NCBI GenBank assembly: GCA_033980235.1
Contig: CM067062.1
Span: forward strand, 1,517,709 to 1,581,708
Source of the DNA: Diadema setosum
Taxonomy: Eukaryota; Echinodermata; Echinoidea; Diadematoida; Diadematidae
Direction of reading: 5' to 3'
Length of the DNA stretch: 64,000 nt
In this document: in pieces, positions 11,348-22,029 of the stretch
Layout of the letters: each line of letters begins with the position of its first letter
Position numbering within the stretch: the stretch's first letter is position 1
Position numbers and translations under genes: made by a program
Notes under the pieces: generated by a model
The model's input: the letters and a program-made list of their open reading frames with translations, nothing else
Told to the model about the DNA's origin: nothing
The model's database searches: none

Positions 11348-12642
11348 CTCATGTTAATAATCTCTAACAGAGAGCAAAACATATTGTCATTTAAATGGCT
11401 TAACAACTGTTTGTTGATTCCATCGCCCCCAGGGGCTGAGTTTTTGGAAGCTTTGATCGCCATTTCGAGCTCTTTGGGAGTGAAAGGAGCGTTGAGAGGA
11501 GAATCATTGTCATGTATATAGGATGGGGGTTGGGAAGTAGGGAGAGGGAGAGTGGGAGTTAAAGAAGGCTTTTGAGAGAAAGCAACTGCCATAGCATTGG
11601 CGATACAGTGGGCGTCATGAGTATAAGTATTGTTTATAAGTATGGGTGGGAAGGTACTCCTGGTGTTATTGTTAGACAATAGTTTTACTTTGCACCATAC
11701 ATCTGAGAGTGGGGAAAAACGGTTCAAAGAGTTGCAAAAAGTAGTGAAATGAGAACGTTTGGCTGATATAATGGTGCGCCTGGCTGCAGCATTGAATTGT
11801 AGATAAGTGATTAAGTCATCGTAAAGATATGACTTATCAAGCTTGCGTTTGGCACGATGACGGTCGCGGACAGCTCTCGAACAGGCCGCCGACCACCAGG
11901 GAAGAGGTGGGCGACAGGTCGGGGTCTGGAGGGGAATAGAAGCATTAGCAGCTTGGGTAATACATTGTAGAAAAAGATCATACAAATCGTAAATATTTGC
12001 TGGACGGGAGCTGTGTGAATGATGTAACAATTCTAGTTCACGCTGAAATAATTCCCAATTGGCTCTTCGAAAAGCCCAACGGGGCGGAAGATTGTCATGA
12101 TTTTGAGAGGAAGCGCTAGGTATGGAAAGTCGCTTTAATGGCAAATTAAAATGAACACTGCAATATATAAGGTAATGATCACTCCCGAGGGAAAACGGGG
12201 ATACCGACCAGTTACAGTGGGGGGCTAATGACGGAGGAACAAGAGTGAGGTCAATTGATGTGGAAGATCCTCTAGCAATGTCAAAGCGTGTTGCTGAGGA
12301 ATCGTTAAGCATAACAATATCGTGATCATTGCAAAATTCAAATATGACTTTTCCGTTGAGGTCCATAGTGGTTCCTCCCCATGCAGGATGGTGGGCGTTA
12401 AAATCTCCTCCAATGACATAGTATGGCAGGCAGTCGACTGTAAGTGAAAGTAAATCTTGTGTGGACAATCTTTTTATGGGATAGTAAAAATTTATCACAG
12501 TGACAGAAACATTTCTATACAGAATATTGACTTTTAAGCCCTCTAGGTGAGGGAAATAATGAACATTGCTGAAATTTACGTCTTGATGAATAAAAATTGC
12601 ACAGCCACCTCCACGTGATGAGACGCGATTGCGCCACAGAGC
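11290..12642 (-). pseudogene. LINE ORF2, endonuclease C-terminal half and RT N-terminal linker
   Basis: The open frame runs from the insertion boundary at 12642 to a stop at 11290. An ATG at 12498 exists, but the homologous frame extends upstream of it and contains the glycine-rich SSRGGGCAIFI strand typical of LINE endonucleases. Catalytic landmarks of the APE-type endonuclease are visible: GGDFNAHHPAWGG (Asp and Asn), IDLTLVP, and the terminal GSDHYLI with the Asp-His pair. The end of this frame (SWETSVIPPQW) runs into the RT in another frame, marking a small indel near 11310-11330. The N-terminal endonuclease residues lie beyond two insertions, at 14058-14097 and 14259-14383. Confidence 0.87.
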
Positions 12643-14057
12643 GGGTGGTATTCTGAGACTGTTTTATCTCTGTTGTAAGTCTGTTGTAACAAATCGGTAT
12701 TCTGAACACCGTTTTATCTCTGTTGTAACTTCTGTTGTAACTTCTGTTGTATCTTGTGTTTTATCTTGCGCACTCTTTGCCTGCGCATACCATTGTCTTA
12801 GGGTATGGGCACGCGCGTAACAGTGGGCGCAAACCTACGCACCCATTGGATTACATGGTATTCTGAAAACTGTTTTATCTTCTGTTGTAAGTCATGCCCC
12901 GTGCAAATTTATGCTTCTGAGATAAAACAGGGTGGAAGGTGTTTTAACTCCGTTGTTACTTTCGCTTAAACTTGTGTTAGATAGTGAGATAATTCATTAA
13001 CTCAATATTGTGGTATACGAGTTCAAAATAAGAAAGATATAAAAAAATATAAAAACAATGTATGTACAGAAAGGCAAGAGATATAGCAGTTTGACAAAAT
13101 GTAAACTCATTCCACAATACAAAATTTGGTAACAGTAACATTGCAAGTACATACGGGTAGCATACTGTAATTATGCACACAGATAAAATCACAAACACAT
13201 GAACAGAAAGGTTACCGGCACCGTCGGCAGTTTGTTTTAAGCACTATTCATTTCAAAAATATCTTTCAAAATATTAAACATTTTTTTCATATGATTTCAT
13301 TATCTTCACCAATATGAATTCATTATTAGTACCTTTGGGTGTTTCAAAAATATTTATTGCTGGGAATGACGCAAATCATAAGAAAAGTATTAGAAGTCTA
13401 AGGTTCCATGATGTAATTTGGCGTGATGTATTGATCTCCAAGAGATATCTTGTGAAGATAGTGACAACAACAACAACAACAATACTAATACTTCTACTAC
13501 TACTACTAATGATAATGATAATAATAATAACATGGCATTGCAAGGGCTTAACCTCATTTAGAAGCGTCTAGTTCCCCATAAACCATGAAATTTGGGTTCC
13601 TCCTAATAAACGCCAGATATCTTCTTATTTTTTAAACAAAATTTCAAATAAAAGACTCAATCGGAGATAGCTTTGCGAATCCTCTACCGCACCAACTATA
13701 CGGCAAAACCGGTAAGAAGGCATAATGATCAAGCTTCTGTTGTAACTTTACTTTATCTCTGGCTCTCTTTACCTGCGCATGCCATTGTCCTATTAACCTT
13801 GTGCGCACGCCAGAGAAAGAGCGCTTGTTAAAACGCGCGGAGTTAAGCAAGGCGCAGTTGCCCAAGGGAGCAATCTTATTGGTTGAAATGTCTTAGATTC
13901 TATTTCTAACAATATATCCTATTGGATATGATTATTGCGATGGGCGTGGTCATCATGACTTACAACACCGTTAAAACAGTTTTCAGAATACCGATTTACA
14001 ACACAAGTTACAACACAAGTTACAACAGAGATAAAACGGTGTTCAGAATACCACCCC
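12643..14057. mobile_element. 1.4 kb fold-back-like DNA element inserted in the LINE endonuclease
   Basis: The outer ends are inverted: GGGTGGTATTCTGA at 12643 and TCAGAATACCACCC ending near 14056. Each is followed inward by GTTTTATCTCTGTTGTAA and more TTGTAAC-type iterations, so the terminal repeats are long and internally repetitive. A second, inner inverted block, TCTTTGCCTGCGCATACCATTGTC (12775) and TCTTTACCTGCGCATGCCATTGTC (13764), is in direct orientation, which makes the structure complex. The interior has ACA, TAA and TACTAC short repeats (13460-13530) and no transposase-like ORF. LINE coding resumes in the expected order on both sides. No clear target-site duplication is visible. Confidence 0.8.
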
Positions 14058-14101
14058 AGTATACTTAGGAATGGAGAAATTTGTGTCATCGTGACACCAG
14101 G

Positions 14102-14258
14102 GGGGGTGTTTCATCAACGCTTGTCAGCGCCGACAACTGTCGGCGCTGACCAATTTCAGCAAAATCCTTGGTTTTGATTGGCTGAGATGCTCTGGTCACT
14201 GACTGTTACTATGGTGATTCAAGTTGTCAGCGCCGACAAACGTTGATGAAATACCCCC
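14102..14258. mobile_element. 157-bp MITE inserted in the LINE endonuclease
   Basis: Ends are GGGGGTGTTTCATCAACG and its near-complement CGTTGATGAAATACCCCC. Long inner inverted repeats are built on TTGTCAGCGCCGACAA, which is itself self-complementary in part. CAGG at 14098-14101 and 14259-14262 may be a 4-bp target duplication; its edges are ambiguous because of the G and C runs. It interrupts the LINE frame just after the conserved VQET endonuclease motif. Confidence 0.82.
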
Positions 14259-14383
14259 CAGGTCTCTTGCACGAGGATAACATGTGGGGGAGAAGGGGAA
14301 GAGTAGATGTGTTGAGTCAGCTCCGCGCCATTAGAGGGGAGCCCTCTGGCGTTCCACTGCCAAATAATGAGGTTCAGATCCAT
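14259..14383 (-). pseudogene. LINE ORF2 start, endonuclease N-terminus
   Basis: Begins with an ATG at 14383-14381 whose A is also the last base of the ORF1 stop (TAATG arrangement). The encoded start MDLNLIIWQWNARGL carries the Asn of the first endonuclease motif, and HVILVQETW carries the metal-binding Glu. The frame then enters the 157-bp MITE at 14102-14258. A further 40 bases of ORF2 (14058-14097) lie between the MITE and the larger insertion. An upstream in-frame ATG at 14443 overlaps ORF1 and is less likely to be the start, because homology to LINE ORF2 begins with the MDLN methionine. Confidence 0.85.
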
Positions 14384-14385
14384 TA
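14381..14385 (-). promoter_or_regulatory. Overlapping stop-start TAATG between LINE ORF1 and ORF2
   Basis: On the minus strand the ORF1 stop TAA (14385-14383) shares its last A with the ORF2 ATG (14383-14381). Such UAAUG junctions are known to allow coupled termination-reinitiation in some bicistronic LINEs (SART1 is the studied case). The arrangement here is seen directly; its use is inferred. Confidence 0.75.
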
Positions 14386-15846
14386 TTGGTTCTGGTGTAG
14401 GAGTTCGAATATCTTTTCCTGGGAAACGACCACATCGAAGCAAGTGTTTGCAGATTGAACAACTAACATGATTCTCTTGTGGTCAGAATCAGCCGCATGA
14501 AGATTGTTGATAACTGTGCTCACAAAGGAGACTAGTTTTTCTACTAGGAGAATGGATGTTGTAGGAGGGAGTTGCCGTTTGTTAGTTTGAGTGGAGGCCG
14601 TATTTGTATCTGTGGGGACTGGGAGGCTTCTGTGAACATGGGCCCTGTCAGTAGCCTGTTGGGGTTGAGTAAATGCATGGGTCACATTCACAGTGGTAGG
14701 ATGGGAGCGAGAAGTAGTGATGGAGGAGGTGGTAGGGTTGGACTTGGAGTTATGAATGGGAGCAGGTATGGTGGATTGAGGAGGAGAATCGGGCACATGA
14801 GGACCTGGGAGATGTTGCGGGTCAGATTGATCTGGGTTAGAATTCATAGCCTGGGTGTTGGATTGGGTAACCTGTAGTTTTTTGGCAGCTTCAGCGTAGG
14901 AAACATGATTCAAAGTGGAGTAATTTTGCACTTTACGTGCAAGTTTGAACTTCGGGCAACCTGCGTATGCCGCGCTATGGGGGCCCCCGCATCGCAGACA
15001 TTTTGGATTGGATTTGGACGGGCAAGACGAGAGATCATGGTTTTCTCCACACCTTACACAACGCTGTTTAGATCTACATGTATCTTTTGTGTGACCAAAC
15101 CTCTGGCAGTGAAAACAGCGAGAAACAGGGGGAACATATACACTTACTGGGAAAGTTTCGTAGCCAATGCACACTGATTCTGGAAGTGAGGGGCAGTCGA
15201 AAGAGAGAACAAGTACATTGGTTGGGGTGGGACCATCGTTTGATCGCTTTGAGATGCGCTTAACTTCGGTCACATCCTGGCCCGCCAGCGCCTCCTTGAT
15301 GTCTTGTTCCGTTAACTCGGGCGAGACGCGTTTGATGACACCTTTTAGAACAGGAGAGAATGACTTGTCGTTAGTGACACGAATTGGGGTTTTGCAGAAT
15401 TCATTCAGTTCCATAAGAGTACGAACCTGTTTAGGATTGAAACATTTGATAGTGAAGGATTTTTGTTTGCGTTGGACTTGAGACACTTTTCCTACTAGCT
15501 TGTTTATTTCACGTGCGATCTGGATGGGGTTGATGAGAGTAATGTTTTTGACTGTGCCAATGATAGTTACATGCGGGTTGAAGGGAGGACGGGTGGGTGT
15601 GTGAAACAGATCAGATTCGTCATCGGAGTAGGGTTGGGAATTCGGTCGTTGTCTTTTTCGTGATACTTCAGTAAAGCCAGTGTCGCGGCTAGGAATCGGA
15701 GTGGGGTCAGGTTCTATCTCTGAGAGGTTGTTGGGGTTTTCTTCGGAGTCATTAGCGGGAACAATGAGGGGAGGGACGTCCTGAATTCCAGACATGGCCG
15801 CCATTGTGACGGCCATGTAGGGAGAGGATCGAGTGGGGATAAACAA
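14383..15846 (-). CDS. LINE ORF1, nucleic-acid-binding protein with three CCHC knuckles
   Basis: A 487-codon open frame, apparently intact. The N-terminal ~90 residues are acidic, proline-rich and low in complexity. The centre (~95-235) has a basic fold with a KRVSPELTEQDIKEAL-like helix region. Three zinc knuckles follow: CFHCQRFGHTKDTC (244-257), CVRCGENHDLSSC (263-275) and CLRCGGPHSAAYAGC (283-297). Then come a FKLARKVQNYSTLNHVSYAEAAKKL helix and a Ser/Thr/Pro-rich tail. ORF1 proteins of this LINE group bind element RNA and form the ribonucleoprotein. The start is uncertain: Met1 (15846), Met11, Met15 and Met18 are all possible. The stop overlaps the ORF2 start. As part of a dead element it is probably not expressed as a host gene. 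Confidence 0.87.
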   Translation of the reverse strand: MFIPTRSSPYMAVTMAAMSGIQDVPPLIVPANDSEENPNNLSEIEPDPTPIPSRDTGFTEVSRKRQRPNSQPYSDDESDLFHTPTRPPFNPHVTIIGTVKNITLINPIQIAREINKLVGKVSQVQRKQKSFTIKCFNPKQVRTLMELNEFCKTPIRVTNDKSFSPVLKGVIKRVSPELTEQDIKEALAGQDVTEVKRISKRSNDGPTPTNVLVLSFDCPSLPESVCIGYETFPVSVYVPPVSRCFHCQRFGHTKDTCRSKQRCVRCGENHDLSSCPSKSNPKCLRCGGPHSAAYAGCPKFKLARKVQNYSTLNHVSYAEAAKKLQVTQSNTQAMNSNPDQSDPQHLPGPHVPDSPPQSTIPAPIHNSKSNPTTSSITTSRSHPTTVNVTHAFTQPQQATDRAHVHRSLPVPTDTNTASTQTNKRQLPPTTSILLVEKLVSFVSTVINNLHAADSDHKRIMLVVQSANTCFDVVVSQEKIFELLHQNQ

Positions 15847-16830
15847 TAAAGTGGGGCGGGGAGAGGCGAAATGAATAAAGGGAAAAGGAGGACTAAAGGC
15901 GCACCGGACCGAATACGAAGAAAAGGAAAAAACCAGGCAATGACAAGAGAGACCAAGCGATAAGGAACTCTAAAGAAAGTCTGAGGCCTCTCAGTTATAA
16001 AGTATAAATAGGTCGGATAGTATAGAACAAAGGGAATTACAAAAGAGAACGCGTGTATAGAGGAGGTGAGAAACAAAATGGCAGCTACATGTAGCTACAC
16101 ACTATAGCTTTGGCAACGTGCAGCGACCGAAAACTGCAGTTTACACAAGTATACACAGAATCAGATGTATTTTGACACCTGGGTGTAAAGACACAGTGGA
16201 TATATAATAGCTTATAATAACACAGTAACAGACAGATAATACTTTCCTTTCACAAATAAACTACAGGTGAAGTCAATCAAAGATATAGATATATGGATAA
16301 TACTAATAGTGGATACTATAACTCAAAACAGAGGAAAATAGGCCTACACATCTGAGACAAAAAGAAAAATAATAATTAGACAATATACTGTTCGCTACAA
16401 TGAATGATAAATGATCTTACGAAGTATATAACATCAACACAACAAAGTAGTAAAGTAAGTGAAAACCTGTATAAATCACGGTAACTCAAACTGTATAGGG
16501 CGGAAGCTAAAGAGCAGCGGACGTGCACGCACTGCGACAGACTGTGCAAAGCAGTGCTTGACTGCCGTGAGTCGAACAACTTACGATGATATGCGTTGTC
16601 CTTTGGGTTCAGATCCGCAGTCAAATTTCAAAACAAGTTCAGCAGAAATGTGTCACATAAGGATCAAATAAATGAAAAACAGGCTCACTCATATGATCAA
16701 GAAGAACAAACAATATTAATCAAAGCTGAAAGGCAGAAAATAGATGCAAAATTCGGTTAATAGTACAAGTAGAACAGCGAGAGCACCACGGCACGTCCGC
16801 ACCCTTCGACCTGCAAGACCTTATATTCAT

Positions 16831-18740
16831 TTTGTTGAAAACTTTAGTTCTATTCATTTCATCATTCTTGAAAACAAATTAATGTAGTTTAACCTTCTTC
16901 CTTGGCATCTCAATTACCATTACATAATTTAGAAAATAGTTTTGGTATAGACTGAAAAAGAAAAATCTTTTACGCATGTGAAATAAAGATCCCTGATGTT
17001 TCAACGATTCAGAAAAATACAACATGTTTGATCCGAATATTTCTTTTTCATGACAACAGCAAACGTTGAAAATATCAATTTTAAGTGTAGTGTATTCATA
17101 CGACTATAATCCACGGATTTTCAAGTTTAATGTTTGAAACCCTCAAACAAGATAAAGGAAATATAGCTACAAGGATCTATATGGTAATGTTCAGGAAATT
17201 AAGGAAAATAAAGATACCAAGGCATATAGAGCACAGTGATCAGTATGTGATGGTGTTTTCTATCTCCCCAAACCGGGATACATTGGCTGTTTTGATATTG
17301 ACATCGAACATCCAGAATGTGAACCAGTCGATATTGTGGCTGCCGATATCTCACTGTGAATCAACTAGGCGATGAGTTCTCCCTTCATAAACAACAGGCA
17401 GAATATTATGTCTAGTCTAAGATCAGATTTACCAGTCTAGTCTTGATGTACAATTGAGAGACTTGGGTATATCTCAGACTGTGATGGGTGCTATGATAAT
17501 AAATTCGAATAACAGTTGATGTTTGTGTATATTGTTATCAAAATCACTTTCAACATGCAATACTGCATGATCATCCAAGCTATTGAGCGCTTCTACGGAA
17601 TATTATTTTATAAAATGGAATAAAATTAAGAAAGTAAGAAAACAAGGAAGTTATCCGTCTAGTTTAGGTGCATTTACATGATCGTCTGGCTTTTACATCA
17701 TAAACTTTCTTCATCGGTCTATCATTTCAGCAGAATGCGTAAAACCGTTAGGACCCACTTATAACGTGTATATACCCTTTCAAACAGAACTATTACATAT
17801 GATATTGATCTGAATCACGACAATTGTTTACTTGCCATGTTCTTGGTCAATATACCCTAGGCCTACTTATTTTAGGTTAAGTGGCTTTGGTGTATCATGG
17901 CGCGTCTGTAACTCTCAGCCTGGCAGGTGTAATCAAGATAGCAACTATTTGGTTGAGAATAGTGCCTTTTGTTTTGGAAGAATAGCTGAACGAAGGAATG
18001 GTCAATTAGACTTGTAAAGCACGCGAATGCAGCTTTTATAGGATTGTATCATATCTGGAAGAATCTAGGTCTGTCAACGGTCTTTTTATCATTGAATCTG
18101 GTTGACAAGGGTCTCGTAATAACGTGACCCAACAGCAGCTTTGAACTACAATCCTTTAAGTTTGTGTGTGCGTGTGTGTGTGCGTTTGACTGGTTTCCCG
18201 CCAATGATTGGGTAAACGTGAACATTTTTTTTCTGATTATTTGTCTTCGCGACAGACAGACAAGACATAAAACTGGTCATGTAACCCAAACTATCAGCCC
18301 GATTAGGTCGATCATTTTTATAAACCTCTCTGTAATTTTGTCTGATTGTAGAGAGATGACTACCCTGAAGAGAAAAGCTCAGGTCATTTTCCTCTATATA
18401 GACATATTTAGAACTATGTACATTATAAAGCTATGAAGTTACTGACGATCGACTCGGCGAATTTTTACTATAGGTTTTTTTAGTTTCGGAAATCCATTCT
18501 GGGAGATGTCCCAAATAAATCGAATAAAAGGGGTCGAAATTGTGAATTCCTTCAGATGAGAAAGACAAGGAGAAAACTTACGATGAAACTGAGTACCTCT
18601 GTACACAGCACAAAGTTTTCCTCTTTGTCATAGCTTGATAAGTTTGATCAACTATAAAGAAACCAGATATTTACCTAACAGAAGGATAAAGGCTTACATG
18701 ATTTCAAAATAACCACTTGTCACTTGATTCCACGGACTAT
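16831..18740. other. Non-coding stretch; nothing recognised
   Basis: AT-rich DNA between the LINE and the proposed first exon of TRIM copy 2. The longest open frame (17130-17375, 81 codons) has no recognisable motif, no homologue in the other TRIM units and no good context. A short TG run lies at 18162-18184. Confidence 0.5.
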
Positions 18741-19198
18741 CCCTCAGGTGATACATGACAATTTTTGTCTATATCTTTCTCTTTTGGGAAAATCATCACC
18801 CGAGCTAAATGTCCCTTGAACACCTCACTGTACAAGGCGAAATTCCAGTATGTGCTATAATTTTCCGATAGGCACATTGTATTTGAAATGTGGGGAAAAC
18901 CCGCTTCTCTAAAAGTTGGCAGTGTAAAGGTCACGGTAAATACACCCACTCCTCTGATACTGAGTAACTGCTTCATCGCCCGTCCATTTTGTGAATGCTG
19001 CTTAATGTACCTCTCTCGCACCAAAAACTTACTCTTATTATTCTGTGTGGGTCTTAAAAGTAGCATTCAATCTTATTTGTGTTCGCACTTCCCGTCATGC
19101 TGAACAGACATCAGGCTGTCACTCTATGCCTACATGCAGGCCTACTCCAGGGCCAGACATAAATCGACAATATTGAACCCGGAAGTACGGCATACTTG
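18740..19198 (+). other. Probable promoter and 5' UTR exon of TRIM copy 2, ending in a splice donor
   Basis: This segment is conserved with 59290-59794 upstream of TRIM copy 4, and more weakly with 39440-39652 upstream of copy 3. Shared landmarks are GTACAAGGC, TAATTTTCCGAT, ATGTGGGGAAAACCCGCTT, GTGTAAAGGTCACG, TTTTGTGAATGCT and CTTAAAAGTA. In all three the homologous block ends with a donor: here CATACTTG|GTAAGC at 19198/19199. A conserved acceptor is present 4.4 kb downstream at 23650-23651. The exon's 5' end and transcription start are not determinable by eye. Conservation continues into the intron (19199 to ~19500 against 59795 to ~60120), so conservation alone does not prove an exon; the repeated donor and acceptor pairing is the main argument. 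Confidence 0.6.
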
Positions 19199-19769
19199 GT
19201 AAGCATACGAAACGAATTATAAACTCACTGGTGTTGCTTGACACGTAATTTAACAAATAATGCATGCTCTATGAATCTCCTTCGTGCGTTTGGTGACCAT
19301 TTCTTCTATCATTTTTGCTGGTTTTGGTCAACATGTGTAACCCCACAACGTCTATTATATGTAACATTATAGTACGCTTCGAAGATATCCTGAGTTAGCC
19401 TGTTTAAATAATAATGCTTGATTAAAGATATTGGCAATCGTCTCTGTTTTAAATAAATCGACGCATAAGGACTATATCAGACATTCGTGAAAACAGATTT
19501 ACTTTCATGTATTAGGAGATGTGAGTAGAGCTTAATCGGCAAAGATCAGACTTTTTTCGGACTTCCATAACATGTTTACTGCATCAAAAATGTATTGCTC
19601 AATCACGTTGTGGTGTTAAACAACTGAAATCAATGAAACACAAGAGAGAGGTGGTTGTTCATATACATGTAGAATTCTTGGAACTCTATCTGTCTGCAAA
19701 TGAAGAGAAATATTATTCAAAGAGGGCTTATCATATTGTGCAGCAATTTGGTCCATCAAATAATAATAC

Positions 19770-20640
19770 TTCTAGACATATTTTCATTTTTCATTTCATT
19801 TTATTTCATTCTCCTTTTTCCAACAGAACACAACACAGTATGAATTAGGTTATTATCACAATCGTATACACACAACTTGGAAATGATATCAAATGATACA
19901 ATAATAAAGTTACATAATATATGCATGTATACGCAAAATAATACAAGTCTGTGTTACAGTTGGAAAAAAAAAGGAGAACTGACAGGTCCACTAAAAAGCA
20001 AGTTTATTGATTGTGAACCACTCAAGAAACTCTAACGAAATACTTATTTGTATATGCTTAACACAAGTATAATTCAAACAAGACGGAACAAAACAGGAGA
20101 CACACAATAACATGACACGACTAGACAGAAAGGTGGAAAATGGAAGGAAGGAAGGAAGAAAGAGAATGCCTACACGCTGATCAAAGAAACGAAAGAGGGA
20201 ATTGAAGAGGGAATTGAAGAGATGCTTTAAACAGCTGGTGGCTGCATACAGCCGTGTAAAGAATATGATGGCTATTTCATGAATTAATGAGTTCAAAGAT
20301 TAATTGATTGATGGTTGGATGATGAACCCTGTGGTTGTTGGGACTTAACAGAAAGGATTTCAACTTACGCTTAAATGAATACAAAGAAGGAAAATTTTTT
20401 ATTTCACAACTTAATGAATTCCAGAATCTAGGGATTGTGTATATAAATGTATTCTGAGCCAATAATGTTCTCAGAAGGGGTAGATGGAACTCAGTAGATT
20501 GTCTGGTGGGATAATTATGGAAAAATTGGTTCCTTGTAAACATTGAATTGAATATAGGAAGTACATTTGTGTTGAAATTAAACATAAACTGTCCAAGTTG
20601 AAAAAAATACAAATCTTTAATTTTTAAAATCTTATATTTA
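19770..20640 (-). pseudogene. LINE 3' fragment (RT C-terminal tail and 3' UTR), in intron of TRIM copy 2
   Basis: The minus-strand frame 20612-20277 has the pattern common at the C-terminus of CR1/RTE-like RTs: NYPTRQSTEFHLP, IPRFWNSLSCEI, and SFKRKLKSFLL. It lacks the catalytic core. The 3' part (to ~19770) ends in an A-rich GAAATAAAATGAAATGA-type tail on the minus strand. The sequence GTCCACTAAAAAGCAA (~19986) also occurs at ~33393 in a second 3' fragment, so at least two copies of the family are present. The copy is 5'-truncated, as is usual for LINEs. Confidence 0.72.
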
Positions 20641-21627
20641 GTGAATAATGGATCTGTATGGGAACCTCTCTCCTCGAATATATTTCAATACATTTGAATC
20701 CCTCCAAAGTGACAATGACAACAAAATTTCAGGATTATTCGCAAAGCTTGTGAGTGCACCCTACATTTATAGCTACCGTTAGATCGCAACACAATGTGCT
20801 AAGATGTTGTTCAGGTTATATCACATCGGGATGTTTATATCCGTAAAGCTGTGTGATGATGTCTACGTAGCTCCTCTTAATTCCTCGTTCACTTTCTGTC
20901 TTTCGCTCTCTTACTTTACTTGTTGTATTAAGGATGTGGTTGTTTTACTCTAAAAAGGATAAAAATGTTGAGATTAACCTCAAAACGAAAATTTGGCATT
21001 TGCCTCAGACGGGTGAGTATAAGGAGGGAGGAAAGAAAGGTCCTGACTGCTAGATGCATTGTCACGTTTCTTTCTTCTTCTTTTTTTTTTTTTTTTGTTC
21101 TCTCCCTATAGGTTTATTTCCCCCTCTTTTTTGTTTTGTCGTGTTTTTATTTTCGTTGAGGGAGTGGGGAATGTCTTTCGAAATGAAGATAATTATTCTA
21201 ATCAGCAATGGAAGGATGCTATCCTGCACGTAAATAAGATGATCCCATCAAAGTTATCACAAGATGGCACTGACTGCTGTAAGAAAGATGGGGTTATTTC
21301 CAAAATATGGCTGGGAAGGGATAAAAGAAGCTAATCATGGCCTTCAAATAATTCCCATAGTCTATGTGAGCATTTCTTATTGGCCTTCGGTTCATTTGAT
21401 TTGAGCACACATAGAAAGGACAACTACTCCACTGTGACTGTAGATCACAACTTTCTGCCTTCAGTAACACAAGGAATGAAAGGGTCATCTTCATTACTCA
21501 TTATGTATTAAATTTTTTTTTTCAGAACTTCCTTGCACCATTTCGATAGAAATTTTAAACCATCGGACCCTTTTAAGGTCTACTAGAATACTTCTAGCGG
21601 TTTTGTTTGTCCATGAAGGTTGGGTTC
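20641..21627. other. Intronic DNA of TRIM copy 2; no gene
   Basis: No recognisable coding sequence. A T-rich stretch at 21080-21100 and an unremarkable open frame (21059-21334) are present. Confidence 0.45.
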
Positions 21628-21906
21628 CTGCTGGACAGAACTTTGTGTCCCACAGTGTGAAGAAGAATGTGAACAGATTGTGAACAAAGCGTGAAACCTC
21701 TTCATACTATCAAATTTTAACATTGTGGACACATTGTGAATCATAAGAACATCAATTCATAGTGTGAAACAGAACATTACTATGTGGAATCTGTGGGACA
21801 ATTCACACCACGATGTGAAATCATCTTCACACTGTTAAATTCGAGCTTTTTCACATAGTCGACTATGTGAACACATTGGAAACACACTGTGTTCTTTCCA
21901 GCATGG
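21628..21906. mobile_element. MITE-like element rich in GTGAA/TTCAC motifs
   Basis: Ends are CTGCTGGACAGAAC and the imperfect complement GTTCTTTCCAGCA. The interior contains many copies of GTGTGAA, TGTGAAC and their complements (for example CACATAGTCGACTATGTG), giving it potential for multiple hairpins. No ORF. The target duplication is not clear. Confidence 0.6.
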
Positions 21907-22029
21907 TTAACATGATTCATTCCCGGGAAGAAATATGTGTGTGTGTGTGGGGGGGGGGGGGGGGGGGGGTGGACGTGTGAGGTAAATGAATAAAGTTTGT
22001 AAATGTCCTTAAAGGCAAACGAATTCATA

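Larger units (their letters stand above)
9071..16830 (-). mobile_element. Degenerate non-LTR retrotransposon (LINE) of the RNase H-bearing I-like group
   Basis: Minus-strand element with ORF1 (CCHC knuckles), then ORF2 with apurinic-type endonuclease, reverse transcriptase, RNase H and a terminal C-C-H-C finger. This order is established for the I/Nimb/Outcast group of LINEs; the exact clade is not determinable by eye. About 1 kb upstream of ORF1 (15847 to ~16830) would be 5' UTR. The 5' limit is a guess near the G-rich run complementary to GGCACGTCCGCACCC at 16790. The 3' limit is not resolved and may lie left of 9071. The copy is dead: a frameshift near 11310-11330, a 1.4 kb DNA element at 12643-14057 and a 157-bp MITE at 14102-14258 interrupt ORF2. 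It lies in the intergenic DNA between TRIM copies 1 and 2. Confidence 0.88.

Noticed and set aside
9071..16830. LTR retrotransposon or retrovirus-like element
   Set aside because: No LTRs, protease or integrase; the endonuclease, RT and RNase H order with CCHC ORF1 is that of a LINE.
18737..19066. Minus-strand ORF sharing a short peptide with one at 59484-59789
   Set aside because: The shared peptide only reflects DNA-level conservation of the first-exon region; the frames differ elsewhere.
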